A stretch of DNA of 64,000 bases, taken from positions 2,356,001-2,420,000 of the forward strand of contig NZ_AP014569.1 of NCBI RefSeq assembly GCF_000828915.1, read 5' to 3'. The notes beneath the pieces are model-generated. The model searched no databases. It was not told the origin of the DNA and worked only from the letters and a program-made list of their open reading frames with translations. This DNA comes from Serpentinimonas maccroryi (lineage in GTDB: Bacteria > Pseudomonadota > Gammaproteobacteria > Burkholderiales > Burkholderiaceae_C). Made by a program: the position numbers and the translations under genes. This document shows positions 27,660 through 37,500 of the stretch, in pieces. Each line of letters starts with the position of its first letter. Within the stretch, counting starts at the first letter, position 1.

Positions 27660-29659
27660 GCGGCGCCGGTGGCAGCAAAGTCGCGGCTGCGGCTGCGCTT
27701 GAGGTGGATGAGCAACAGCGAAATCGCCGCCGGCGTGACGCCCGAAATGCGCGCCGCTTGGCCCAGCGTCTCGGGGCGCTGCGCCGTGAGTTTTTGCCGC
27801 ACCTCGATGCTCAAAGCCGTCACCTGGTGGTAGTCCAAGTCTGCCGGCAGGCGCAGGTTTTCGTAAGCGGCGCTGCGCTCGACCTCGTCGCGCTGGCGCT
27901 CGATGTAACCGGCATACTGGGCGGCGATTTCGAGCTGCTCGACCACGGCCTCGTAGTCGGCGCCCAAGGTTTCACGTGAAACCAAGGGGCGCGGGTCATC
28001 AGTCACGTCCACAGCTGGGGACGGCCGCCAGCGCCCGCCTTCTAGGCTCAGCAGCGCCTCGTAGCCCACACCGGGGCGGCGCAACAGTTCGAACAGAGGG
28101 TACTCGCGCTCGATCGCCTTGCCCAGCACGCGCTCGGCCTCGGGCGCCGACAGGGTGCGCGGATGGACCCAAGTCGATTTTAGGCGCTCGCTCTCGCGCG
28201 CCAGCGCGTCGCGTTTGCGGCTGAAGGCGCTCCAGCGGGCGTCGTCCACCAAACCCAACTCGCGCCCGATTGCGGTCAGGCGCAGATCGGCGTTGTCTTC
28301 GCGCAGTTGCAGCCGGTATTCGGCGCGGCTGGTGAACATACGGTAGGGCTCGCTCACGCCCTGGGTCACCAGGTCATCGACCAGCACGCCCAGATAGGCC
28401 TGATCGCGCCCCGGCAACCACGGCTGCTGCCCGCGCACCTGCAAGCCGGCGTTGAGCCCGGCGTAGAGGCCCTGCGCCGCCGCTTCCTCGTAGCCGGTGG
28501 TGCCGTTGATCTGCCCGGCAAAAAACAGGCCGCCGATCTGGCGCGTCTCGAAGCTGCTGCGCAGCGCGCGCGGGTCAAAATAGTCGTACTCGATGGCGTA
28601 GCCGGGGCGCAGGATGTGCGCGCGCTCCAGGCCCTCGATGCTGCGCACCAGCGCGAGCTGGACGTCGAAGGGCAGGCTGGTGGAGATGCCGTTGGGGTAG
28701 AACTCGTGCGTGCTCAGGCCCTCGGGCTCGAGGAAGATCTGGTGGCTGCCCTTGTCGGCAAAGCGCTTGACTTTGTCTTCGACGCTTGGGCAGTAGCGCG
28801 GCCCCACGCCCTCGATCTGGCCGCTGTACATGGGGCTGCGATCAAAGCCGGAGCGGATGATGGCGTGCGTGCGCTCGTTGGTGTGCGTGACCCAGCACGG
28901 CAGCTGGCGCGGGTGCATCTCGGGGCGGGCCATGAAGCTGAACACCGGCAGCGGCCGCCCGGCGCTGTCGGAGCCCGGCATGCCGTCGCCGGGCTGCTCG
29001 ACACAGCGCGCAAAGTCGATGCTGCGACCATCGAGCCGCGGCGGCGTGCCGGTTTTGAGCCGCCCTTGCGGCAGTTGCAGCTCTTTGAGCCGCGCCGACA
29101 GGCGCTGCGCCGGCGCCTCGCCAGCGCGGCCGCCGGGGTGGTTATCCAGCCCGATGTGGATTTTGCCATCCAAAAAGGTGCCGGCGGTCAGCACCACGGC
29201 GCGGGCGCGAAAGCGGATGCCGGTCTGCGTCACCACGCCGGCCACGCGCGCGCCGCTGCCGTCGCCGTCCAGCAGCAGGTCATCGACCGCTTGCTGGAAC
29301 AGTTGCAAATGGGGCTGGTTTTCCAGCCGCTGGCGGATCGCGGCTTTGTACAGCACCCGGTCGGCCTGGGCGCGGGTGGCGCGCACCGCCGGCCCCTTGC
29401 TCGAGTTGAGGATGCGAAACTGGATCCCGGCGGCGTCGGTGGCCAGCGCCATGGCGCCACCGAGCGCATCGACTTCGCGCACCAGATGCCCCTTGCCGAT
29501 GCCGCCGATGCTGGGGTTGCAGCTCATCTGGCCCAAGGTCTCGATGTTGTGCGTGAGCAGCAAGGTGGCGCAACCCATGCGCGCCGCCGCCAGCGCGGCC
29601 TCGGTGCCGGCGTGCCCGCCACCGACCACGATCACATCAAATTCTTCCGGGTACCACAT
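27656..29659 (-). CDS. mnmG: tRNA uridine 5-carboxymethylaminomethyl modification enzyme MnmG (GidA)
   Basis: A 667-residue FAD enzyme that acts with MnmE on U34 of several tRNAs. The FAD motif [19 protein letters not shown] is near the N-terminus; [37 protein letters not shown] and the C-terminal helical domain ending [35 protein letters not shown] are typical. ATG 29659 was chosen to give [15 protein letters not shown]; a GTG three codons upstream is possible. It is the first gene of the rsmG operon. A parS site lies inside it and another in its promoter region. Confidence 0.96.
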   Translation of the reverse strand: MWYPEEFDVIVVGGGHAGTEAALAAARMGCATLLLTHNIETLGQMSCNPSIGGIGKGHLVREVDALGGAMALATDAAGIQFRILNSSKGPAVRATRAQADRVLYKAAIRQRLENQPHLQLFQQAVDDLLLDGDGSGARVAGVVTQTGIRFRARAVVLTAGTFLDGKIHIGLDNHPGGRAGEAPAQRLSARLKELQLPQGRLKTGTPPRLDGRSIDFARCVEQPGDGMPGSDSAGRPLPVFSFMARPEMHPRQLPCWVTHTNERTHAIIRSGFDRSPMYSGQIEGVGPRYCPSVEDKVKRFADKGSHQIFLEPEGLSTHEFYPNGISTSLPFDVQLALVRSIEGLERAHILRPGYAIEYDYFDPRALRSSFETRQIGGLFFAGQINGTTGYEEAAAQGLYAGLNAGLQVRGQQPWLPGRDQAYLGVLVDDLVTQGVSEPYRMFTSRAEYRLQLREDNADLRLTAIGRELGLVDDARWSAFSRKRDALARESERLKSTWVHPRTLSAPEAERVLGKAIEREYPLFELLRRPGVGYEALLSLEGGRWRPSPAVDVTDDPRPLVSRETLGADYEAVVEQLEIAAQYAGYIERQRDEVERSAAYENLRLPADLDYHQVTALSIEVRQKLTAQRPETLGQAARISGVTPAAISLLLIHLKRSRSRDFAATGAA
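27968..27983. promoter_or_regulatory. parS site 2 (in mnmG)
   Basis: GGTTTCACGTGAAACC is a perfect palindrome, identical to the parS consensus except at the two outermost bases (14/16). It is the best-formed site in the window. Confidence 0.88.
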
Positions 29660-29748
29660 GGGGCTCACAATCTAGGGCCTGGGGTTGCACATGCGCAGCC
29701 AGCCATCCGGGGCTGGGCTGCAGGCTGACGATTGTACGAGTCGGGGGC

Positions 29749-29764
29749 GGTTTCACGTGAACGA
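29749..29764. promoter_or_regulatory. parS-like site 3 (upstream of mnmG)
   Basis: GGTTTCACGTGAACGA matches the consensus at 13 of 16 positions; one half-site is perfect apart from the outer base. Confidence 0.6.
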
Positions 29765-29800
29765 TGGTGCAGTGCCATTGTGTATGGCCGAGTATCGTGA

Positions 29801-29830
29801 TTGAGCGCGCCTCAGCCTTTAAGCTAGACT
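29801..29830 (+). promoter_or_regulatory. Candidate zorA promoter
   Basis: TTGAGC (29801-29806) and TAGACT (29825-29830) are 18 bp apart, leaving a leader of about 80 nt before zorA. It is one of few promoter-like pairs in this gap; it is not proven. Confidence 0.4.
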
Positions 29831-29916
29831 ACAGGCGCGAGGCCACGGGTCGTTACAAGGCTAAACAAGGGATAGCAGCCAGCAGGCTGCCGCAACAAGA
29901 AATCGAGTCACGCCCT

Positions 29917-31974
29917 ATGAATTTTCAGATCCTCTCCTCCATTCCGCTTCACCTTGCCATCACCGGCGGCGCCCTTTTGGTCCTGCTGCTTGTGTTTCTC
30001 ATAGGTTTTTGCATCCCAGCTTGGCGCCAAACTCGTCTCTTGAAGAATGTTCTTCGGAGCCTTGAAGACAAGAGCCTCAAGGATGCAAGAGACCCGCAGG
30101 CGTTGGATGTGGCGTTCCCAAAGGAGGGTGAACTTGCCCACTTATGGCGCGAGTACAAGAAGACCCTATACGCCGTCCCAGGCGAAGCAACCGACGGCAT
30201 CTCGACGGTTCGTTGGGCATCCACTGCACCAGCAGAGGTGGTGTGGAACTCGCAACTTGCTGTTGACCAGCGAGTTGGCGCAGAGTTTTTTAAACACGTG
30301 CCCGGAATGTTCACGGGGCTGGGCGTCATCGGCACCTTCTTCGGTCTAATCGAAGGCCTGCGCCGTTTTGAAGTCAGTGCCGACGCCGACGTAGTTCGAG
30401 GAAGCCTCGAGTCGCTCATGCACTCAGTGGGCGAGGCCTTCCTCATATCGGCTGCAGCCATCACCTTGGCTATCGTCGTCACTTTCGTCGAGAAGCTGGT
30501 GCTTACCAATCTTTACGGAAAGGTGGACGCCATCGCTTCGAGCCTTGACCGCAGGTTCCAAGCCGCCGTCGCCGAGAAGTTTCTTGAGCTGACAGCAGCT
30601 CACACTGAAGAGACTGCAACGCAGCTCAAGCACCTCAAGGGAGAGCTCCTCAAGGACCTTCGTCCGATTCTTCAAGATCTCAGCGACAAGCACACCGCCA
30701 CTCTAGAGCGCCTAGCCACAGCACTTCAGGAGCGTTTAACCGAAGGAACGCATACTCAGATTGAGGCTGCCCGAGACAACAACCTAGCGCTTGGGTCAAC
30801 AATCTCCAGTGCCATAACGGGTAGCCTTGCAGCTCCGCTGCATGACATCAAGACCGCCGTCCAACAGGCCAGCGGCGACCAATCAGCCGCTGCCATCAAT
30901 ATGCTCCAAGACGTCATGACGAGCTTCAGCCAGAAGCTAAACGACCTGTTTGGTGGTCAAATTTCTGGTATCAACGAGCTCAATCAGCGCACCGCACAAA
31001 CCATGCAAGACGCAGTCACCAAGCTCAACGAACTGGCGGTTGCCCTGCAAGACGCTGGCAAGGTGTCAAGTGACGAGATGACCAAGCGCATGGCTGAAGC
31101 CATCGAGAAGATGGAGCAAAGGCAGGAGAGCATAAACACGCGTACCATGGAGCTTGTGGACCAAATCAATACTTTGGTCGCCTCCTCGCAAACCGAAACG
31201 AGTGCAAAGGTGCAGTCCACCCTCCAAACACTGGGCGAGCAGATGGGTGGGATGCTCCAAAAGTTCCAAACCGAACAGCGCGATGCCATGGATGCCGGCC
31301 GCAAGCGTGAACAGGAGACGAACGAGCGAACTCAGTCCGCCGTTTCCGGGCTAATGGGCTCAGTCGAGCAACTGGTGCAGCAGATTGCCACCGCGTCTAC
31401 AAAAATGCAAGAGAGCACCGCCTCTCTCGGCGCCACGACAACATTGGCCATCTCTCGGCTCAGCGTCGGCGCGGATCAAATCAACACTGCAAGTCGAAAC
31501 TTCACCGCCGCCTCAGACAAGGTTGCTGGCGCTATGAATCAAGCCGCAACAGTCACAACCAAGCTGTCCGACTTGACCACGTCGCTCACCGTCGCAGCGT
31601 CATCCTTGCATCAAGGGGTTCAAGACTACAAGGTGCATCGTGATTCTGTCGGTAAACTTGTCAGCGAACTGAACGGTCTGGTCGCGAACGCCAAGACTGA
31701 CGTCAGCATTACCTCGGATGTGCTGCGCCGTATTGAAGCAGCCGCCAAGGAGCTCAGTAAGGCCCAAGTTCAAACTGAGCAGTTCATGGCTGGCGTAGCC
31801 AACGTCCTTGCTAAGGCGCACGAGTCATTTCGCGAAGCCATGCTCAAGACCGTGCAGGATAACACCCACGATTTCCATACCAAGCTTTCATCGGCCGTGG
31901 CGCTCCTTGGAACTTCCATTAAGGAGCTCGATGATGTGCTTAGCACCGCGACTCCCAAGGAGCGAAGCAAGTGA
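29917..31974 (+). CDS. zorA: Zorya defence protein ZorA (MotA/TolQ-like channel with long tail)
   Basis: A 685-residue inner-membrane protein. TM1 is about 10-34; the MotA/TolQ/ExbB core includes PGMFTGLGVIGTFFGL (129-144) and a membrane segment around 173-196. Residues about 200-685 form a very long Ala/Thr/Gln-rich helical coiled-coil tail, the ZorA signature, proposed to reach into the cytoplasm and relay phage sensing. With ZorB it forms an ion-driven motor. The start MNFQILSSIP gives the expected N-terminus. It is first of a four-gene operon and overlaps zorB as GTGA. Codon use is A/T-richer than in flanking genes, suggesting horizontal acquisition. Confidence 0.95.
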   Translation: MNFQILSSIPLHLAITGGALLVLLLVFLIGFCIPAWRQTRLLKNVLRSLEDKSLKDARDPQALDVAFPKEGELAHLWREYKKTLYAVPGEATDGISTVRWASTAPAEVVWNSQLAVDQRVGAEFFKHVPGMFTGLGVIGTFFGLIEGLRRFEVSADADVVRGSLESLMHSVGEAFLISAAAITLAIVVTFVEKLVLTNLYGKVDAIASSLDRRFQAAVAEKFLELTAAHTEETATQLKHLKGELLKDLRPILQDLSDKHTATLERLATALQERLTEGTHTQIEAARDNNLALGSTISSAITGSLAAPLHDIKTAVQQASGDQSAAAINMLQDVMTSFSQKLNDLFGGQISGINELNQRTAQTMQDAVTKLNELAVALQDAGKVSSDEMTKRMAEAIEKMEQRQESINTRTMELVDQINTLVASSQTETSAKVQSTLQTLGEQMGGMLQKFQTEQRDAMDAGRKREQETNERTQSAVSGLMGSVEQLVQQIATASTKMQESTASLGATTTLAISRLSVGADQINTASRNFTAASDKVAGAMNQAATVTTKLSDLTTSLTVAASSLHQGVQDYKVHRDSVGKLVSELNGLVANAKTDVSITSDVLRRIEAAAKELSKAQVQTEQFMAGVANVLAKAHESFREAMLKTVQDNTHDFHTKLSSAVALLGTSIKELDDVLSTATPKERSK

Positions 31975-32681
31975 TTGGACGCCGTAGCCCCTCTCAGCAA
32001 CGGGGCAAGGACGAACCCGAGAAGCCGTTCTGGATTTCCTTTGCCGACCTCATGACGGCACTCATGGTCCTGTTTTTGGTTGTAATGGCTATTGCCCTGC
32101 TTGCCGTGACGAGAACCGTCTCTGAGTTGGAGAAGCGCGAGGCCGAGTACAGGGCAGACATTGACAACTGCATGATTCTAGCCGTAGAGGCAGCCAAGCG
32201 ACATGAGGGAGTGAGGGTCGACCTGCGCCGAAACGTTATCGACTTCGGTGACCGAGCCCGCTTTGCTTTCAACAGCTCATTACTGAGCCCTGAACAAGAA
32301 GGTGTGCTGCGGCGTTTCGTTCCCGAACTCTTGTCAATGGCAGACAGCGATTCCTGCAAGCGCGTCATGAAGCGAATCATCGTCGAGGGTCATACCGACA
32401 AGACGGGCAGTTATCTGGCCAACCTCAACCTGAGCCTCATGCGCAGTCAGCGCGTTCTGTGCGCCATGTTCAAGACTGATGGCCCAAATCCTTTGACAGA
32501 TGCGCAGAAGGCGCAAGTACGTGATGTCTTTCTAGTAGGAGGCTTCGCGTTCAGCGCATCAAAAGACACTCCTGAAGAAAGCCGGCGAGTCGAGATGCGC
32601 ATCGAGTTTCTGGGGATTGATGAGAAGCGCGTTAAGCCGCCACAGGGTGCGACTGGCGGCTTCGGAACCTGCGCTATTTGA
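31971..32681 (+). CDS. zorB: Zorya defence protein ZorB (MotB/OmpA-like)
   Basis: A 236-residue stator partner of ZorA. One membrane segment, FWISFADLMTALMVLFLVVMA, holds the ion-binding Asp at D26. A C-terminal OmpA/MotB peptidoglycan-binding domain follows, with IIVEGHTDKTG and SLMRSQRVL. It starts at GTG with AAGGAG 8 bases upstream, overlapping the zorA stop. The stop is 4 bp before zorC. Length and layout fit ZorB of type I systems. Confidence 0.95.
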   Translation: MIGRRSPSQQRGKDEPEKPFWISFADLMTALMVLFLVVMAIALLAVTRTVSELEKREAEYRADIDNCMILAVEAAKRHEGVRVDLRRNVIDFGDRARFAFNSSLLSPEQEGVLRRFVPELLSMADSDSCKRVMKRIIVEGHTDKTGSYLANLNLSLMRSQRVLCAMFKTDGPNPLTDAQKAQVRDVFLVGGFAFSASKDTPEESRRVEMRIEFLGIDEKRVKPPQGATGGFGTCAI

Positions 32682-32685
32682 CACC

Positions 32686-34515
32686 ATGGACCCGCTAGCA
32701 CTCCTATCCGACCTGCTCAGGCAAACGAGCAACCAGAGTTCGGTACCCATGCGCCAATGTACCGAGATTGATGGGGTGCTTGCTGAGCTCGAAAAGCGTG
32801 TACGTAGTGGCAGCTCCAGCTATGAACCGAATGACCTACAGGTTGAAGCAGTAAAAAATTTCTGGGATGCACGTGGGTTTGAGTCCCTGAGACAGGCTCG
32901 ACTGGTTTCCTTTGGACTTGCCGTGCGCCCGTGGAACGACCGCCGATGCCTGATCGAAGAGCCAGAGCGCTTCGGTGCCGCCCTCACTGGACTGCGCAAC
33001 TGGGAGTCCAGCCCAAGGCAGTTTCGCAGATGCTATCAGGGCCTTGTGCGCAGCTATTTCGACTACGACGGTCTTGGGCGCGATGTGCCTGCTACTGGCC
33101 ACAGGAACTGGCGACAGCTTCAGGCTTACCTTTGTGATAAGGCCAAGCTCATCAGAGATGCCGCCATCAATCCCGACTGGGTCGAGTGCGCCCTTGAGAA
33201 CAAAGGGCTGTTCTCGCCAACACCATGCGCCTCATATGCGCAGGACTTGCTTGATGGTCGGGAAGACAAGGTTAGGCAAGTCCGTGAACTACTGGGCATC
33301 AACGACGCGAGTTGGTTCACACGTGAGCTCGTGCTTGCGCATATCAAAAGGGCGTGCGAGCTTGAAGATACCGCATTCACCAACATGGTCGGGCGCCTTC
33401 TAGCGCTTCTAGGCAGAAATGAAGTACTCAGAGACCGTGGTCTTCGGGTGATACTGGAACGTTACGCCGAGGTTGCGCAGATGCCTCAGCATTCGGGCCT
33501 AAAAGACTACAGCGTGAACGCTTGGGGAAACCCTTGGCTTCCCTCGAACGAGCACCGCTGGGGCGGGGTCACAGATGATGCCCGACAAATGGTCGGAGAC
33601 TGGCTCAAGCTTGAATTTATTGAGCTGTTTTTCACAAAGCTGGTCCAAGATGGGCGTAGCGACACCCGTCGGGTGAAATTCTGGGCCAAGTATGTTCCGC
33701 TCATCGAGAACATTCACTTCGCACTAGGTACGCACGCCAAGTACTCCCACGAACCCGACTTTGTGGCGCTGCGAGCAAAGTTGAAGGGCTTAACGGTCAG
33801 CCTTCAAGATAACAAGCCCTTCAACAACGCCTTTGTTATGACCATGGGTGACTTGGTGGCAGTCGAGTTCAGCGGCGAGTCGAACGCCTTCTATGGCTAC
33901 AGCTTCAAGCGCAGCCTACCGTTCGACCTGTCCAAGCCGGTCCGAAGCGCTCCGGTCAATGGCAGGAACTCCCTCAAAAACGACGCACGTGTTTTGTACT
34001 TGACACATCAAGACTCTGTACGCGGATACTCAGGATGGGAAGACCGCTTCAAGAAAGAACTCCAAGACAAGTTCGGGCTAGTTCCTAGTCGGCAGTCTGC
34101 TCCGCTCGTTGTGTTGAGCCCTGCGTCTACTGGCAGCCATACACCTCTTGCTCAACCCGCAGTACCGCCACAGCAATCAACCTCCCCCGCTGCCGATACG
34201 ACGCGCCAGAACATCTCGCCCCAGAGCTTCGGTGTTCTTCGGCCGTCTGCAGCGCCAGTTCAATCACAGGTTGCTCCAAGAACGCCGACAGCTCCGGAAC
34301 AGAAGACCCTGCCTATCCCTGCTTCTGAGGTCTACAACGAGGTCAACCTCCGAAAGTTAGCATGGCGATTTAGCGCATCTATCGTTGACCGGAGGGAAAA
34401 AGGTGGATCTCTTTGGCTGGTGATGGCAAACGCGCCGGAAGCGCGGCGAATCCTGAAGGCTTGGGGCTTTCAGTACTCTGAGGGCAAGGGTTGGTGGAAG
34501 AAGGACTTGGAATGA
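32686..34515 (+). CDS. zorC: Zorya defence protein ZorC (EH-signature protein)
   Basis: A 609-residue cytoplasmic protein that marks type I Zorya. No enzyme motif is visible; residues about 60-450 look like the EH_Signature helical domain (for example GLRNWESSPRQFRRCYQGLVRSYFDYDG, NEHRWGGVTDDARQMVGDWLKLEFIELFF). A Pro/Ser/Gln-rich linker (about 480-550) joins a small C-terminal domain ending GWWKKDLE. ZorC is reported to bind DNA and to act with ZorD. The start at 32686 follows zorB by 4 bp; the open frame upstream is inside zorB. The stop overlaps the zorD start. Confidence 0.9.
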   Translation: MDPLALLSDLLRQTSNQSSVPMRQCTEIDGVLAELEKRVRSGSSSYEPNDLQVEAVKNFWDARGFESLRQARLVSFGLAVRPWNDRRCLIEEPERFGAALTGLRNWESSPRQFRRCYQGLVRSYFDYDGLGRDVPATGHRNWRQLQAYLCDKAKLIRDAAINPDWVECALENKGLFSPTPCASYAQDLLDGREDKVRQVRELLGINDASWFTRELVLAHIKRACELEDTAFTNMVGRLLALLGRNEVLRDRGLRVILERYAEVAQMPQHSGLKDYSVNAWGNPWLPSNEHRWGGVTDDARQMVGDWLKLEFIELFFTKLVQDGRSDTRRVKFWAKYVPLIENIHFALGTHAKYSHEPDFVALRAKLKGLTVSLQDNKPFNNAFVMTMGDLVAVEFSGESNAFYGYSFKRSLPFDLSKPVRSAPVNGRNSLKNDARVLYLTHQDSVRGYSGWEDRFKKELQDKFGLVPSRQSAPLVVLSPASTGSHTPLAQPAVPPQQSTSPAADTTRQNISPQSFGVLRPSAAPVQSQVAPRTPTAPEQKTLPIPASEVYNEVNLRKLAWRFSASIVDRREKGGSLWLVMANAPEARRILKAWGFQYSEGKGWWKKDLE

Positions 34516-37500
34516 GCATCTTCAGTTTGTTCAAGAGGTCCACCGTGAGTGAGCAGCACAAGCGTTGGCACCGGACACTCACTGAAGCAGGCGTGACGCT
34601 TAGCCCTCGAGCTGCTGAAGGTGAGCCGCTCCAAGCAACGGGGTTCGGTGGCGCCCTTCGGCAAATGCTCGACGATGGGCTTGCGAATGAAGCTGGAGAG
34701 AGATACTTACTGACATGGGACTGCCTATTCGAAGCACTCAGCTTGCCCGCGTACGATGGGCTGTCGGAGGCGCTTGAGCTACCAACAACTACCAAACTTC
34801 GGCCCATGCTGTCGTCGCGTGGTGCTTTGGTCGATGAGGACTTTGCTATCAGCCTCGGTCCTTGGGTGGATGCGGAAGGCCAAGATTTCAGTCCGGAATA
34901 CCGAGGAGCATCGCTTCAGATTGGAAGTCGCTCCGAGCTAATGACACCTGAACAGTGGGGGCTCCTCAAAGCTGTCAAGAGCTTCGCTCAGCGGCCTCCC
35001 GAGCAGCGCGCTGAACATACACAGCGCCTTGCTTGGGGGCGCATTCGACGACATGCATTGGCGGCTAGAGCGGTTCTGGGTGACTTCTTGGTCAAAACCG
35101 TTGTTCTGACTCCTGAGCGTCTCGACCTAGCGTTCAGGAAGTCCGATGCGGTGACGGACGATACCGTAATCGAGGTATTGCCGGGGTTCGAGGACGCCCC
35201 TGCTGATTGGCTCACCCAATTCGACCGATTTGACCACGTATCCAGCCGGTATGACCTGCCCACCCAAGACGGGGGCCTTGTGCAAGTTGTCATATCTCCA
35301 GCGGTTCGAACAGTCTTAGAGCAGGTCAAACGGCTCCCTGCACGCCGTATCGCAGGTGCGCGAGCGCAAGCGTTTCTGGTCAACCCCTTCGCGACGCTAG
35401 GCGAAGCAGCCTCCAAGGTCATCGACGAAGCGCAGTTTGAGCAGGCGAAGTTAGATGCCGGTCTCTTCTTCGAGCGGTTCACGCCCTTGGTGGAGCGAAC
35501 CGAGGATGGAGTACCGTCAAAGGTGGGGCTCAGCATCGAACGGGCTGACGATACAGGGTTGGCTTCCGCTAACGTCATTTATTTATCAGATGAAGAGCTG
35601 AGGCGCTTTATTGGGCGGCTTGAGCATGCGATAAAGCGCGGTCATCAACTGGTATTCTGGGAAGGTCGAGAGCTTGAACTCCTTCCGGAAGCCGAAGAAC
35701 ACCTCAAGACTCTTCGTCTCGCTCTCGATCAGCGGTTGATGCCGAGGGTTTTGGTCACATACGACCAAGTTCATGACCTGTCTGCCTACTCGTCTCGGGT
35801 CGAGGGAGTTGGGGTCGAGAAGCCGTACTACTCCCCCTTCATCGCCAAGAAGAAGGAGGATGAGGGGTGGTTCCCTGAAAACGTTTACCCCATCATCGCC
35901 TACACCCCTGAAGGTAGTGCCGAACAGGTCGCGATACCCGTCAATGACGAAGCTATCGATACACTGCGTAAGGCCGCTCACGAGGCGGAGCGCCGTGGAG
36001 AGGCCGAAGTCACCCTCCCCTGGCTGCCGAAGCCCATCAAGGTCGAGGAGGCCAAACGAATTGTCGGCACTTTCGTTGAGGTCTTGGATGAGGTCAAGGA
36101 ACGCAAGTTCGACCCTGAGAAGCGAAAGCCAGCCGGGCCCAAGTCGAAGAAGACTCTGTTACTGCGCCCAAACATCGACACCGTTGACTACGAGGAGAAA
36201 CGATCGGCAGCGCTTCGACTGAAGCAGCATGACCCACGTGTCCCGCGCACACTTGCGCCTGATGCCAAGTTGCTCGATCACCAGTTAGAGGGTGTCGGCA
36301 GACTGCAACACCTCTTTGGTCTGCGCACGGGACTGAACATCCGGGGCATGGTTTTGGCAGATGACATGGGCCTTGGGAAGACACTCCAGTTGCTCACGCT
36401 TATGGCCTCTATCCTCGAAGAGGAACCGGCGACGAAGCCCATGCTGGTGGTGGCGCCTGTGACGCTGCTGGAGAACTGGAAGGAAGAAGCGCAGAAGTTT
36501 TACCCGGGTGCGTTCAGCATTTTGACTGCCTACGGAGAGGCGCTCGCTCCACTTCGCGTGCCCCGGGAGAGCGTTGATGAGCGACTCAGGAACGAAGACG
36601 GTTTGGTCAAATTCTTGAAATCAAACTGGGTGGGTGATGCCAAGCTCGTTTTGACCACGTACGAGACACTGCGCGACCTAGAGTTCTCGTTTGCATCTCA
36701 GCACTGGACGTTGATGGTCTGCGACGAAGCCCAGCGCATCAAGAATCCATCGGCGATGGTTACGCGGGCAGCCAAGAAGCAAAACGCAGAATTCAAGATA
36801 GCCTGCACTGGCACACCTGTCGAAAATACCTTGGCTGACCTGTGGTGCCTCTTCGACTACGTCCAGCCCGGGCTATTGGGTGCGCTCAATGAGTTTTGCC
36901 GCATGTACCGCCGACCGATTGAGATTGATGACCGAGACGAGAAGGGCAAGAAGCGCATCGAGGACTTGAGGCAGCGTATCGACCCGCAGATTCTTCGTCG
37001 AACCAAGCTGGAAGTAGCTAATGACCTGCCGAAGAAGGTCGTGGTGGATGACTGCCGCCGCCTACCGCTCTCGACAACTCAGCGTCAGCTCTATGCTAGG
37101 GCTATCGAGGACTTCAAGACGCGTGGCGACCCAGAGTCGCACACACCGTTCAAAAACCACCTCGGCCTTCTGCAGTACCTTCGTCTTGTGTGTACCGACC
37201 CCCGTAGGCATGGCCTGACAGTCTTCAAACCCGAGCCACTTGAACAGTACCGCAAGGCTGCCCCCAAGCTGGACTGGCTATTGACTCAGTTGCGCCGAAT
37301 CGAAGCAAAGGGCGACAAAGTCATCATTTTTTGCGAGTTCAGGAACATTCAAAGGCTATTGCAGCATTACATTGCTGAAGTTTTTGGGTTCGAGGCAGAC
37401 ATTATCAATGGCGACACGACAGCATCGGCTACGAGTGCTATGAGTAGGCAGAAGCGCATTAAGGCGTTCCAAGCGAAGCTTGGCTTTGGCGTAATTATCC

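Larger units (their letters stand above)
29660..29916. other. mnmG-zorA divergent intergenic region
   Basis: 257 bp hold the mnmG promoter, a parS-like site and the candidate zorA promoter. No ORF with coding character was seen. A change to A/T-richer sequence occurs within it, so the left edge of the Zorya insertion is probably here. Confidence 0.6.

Noticed and set aside
29917-32681. Flagellar motor genes motA/motB or a Tol/Exb system
   Set aside because: The long coiled-coil tail of the first protein, the OmpA-like second protein and the coupled ZorC and ZorD genes identify Zorya.
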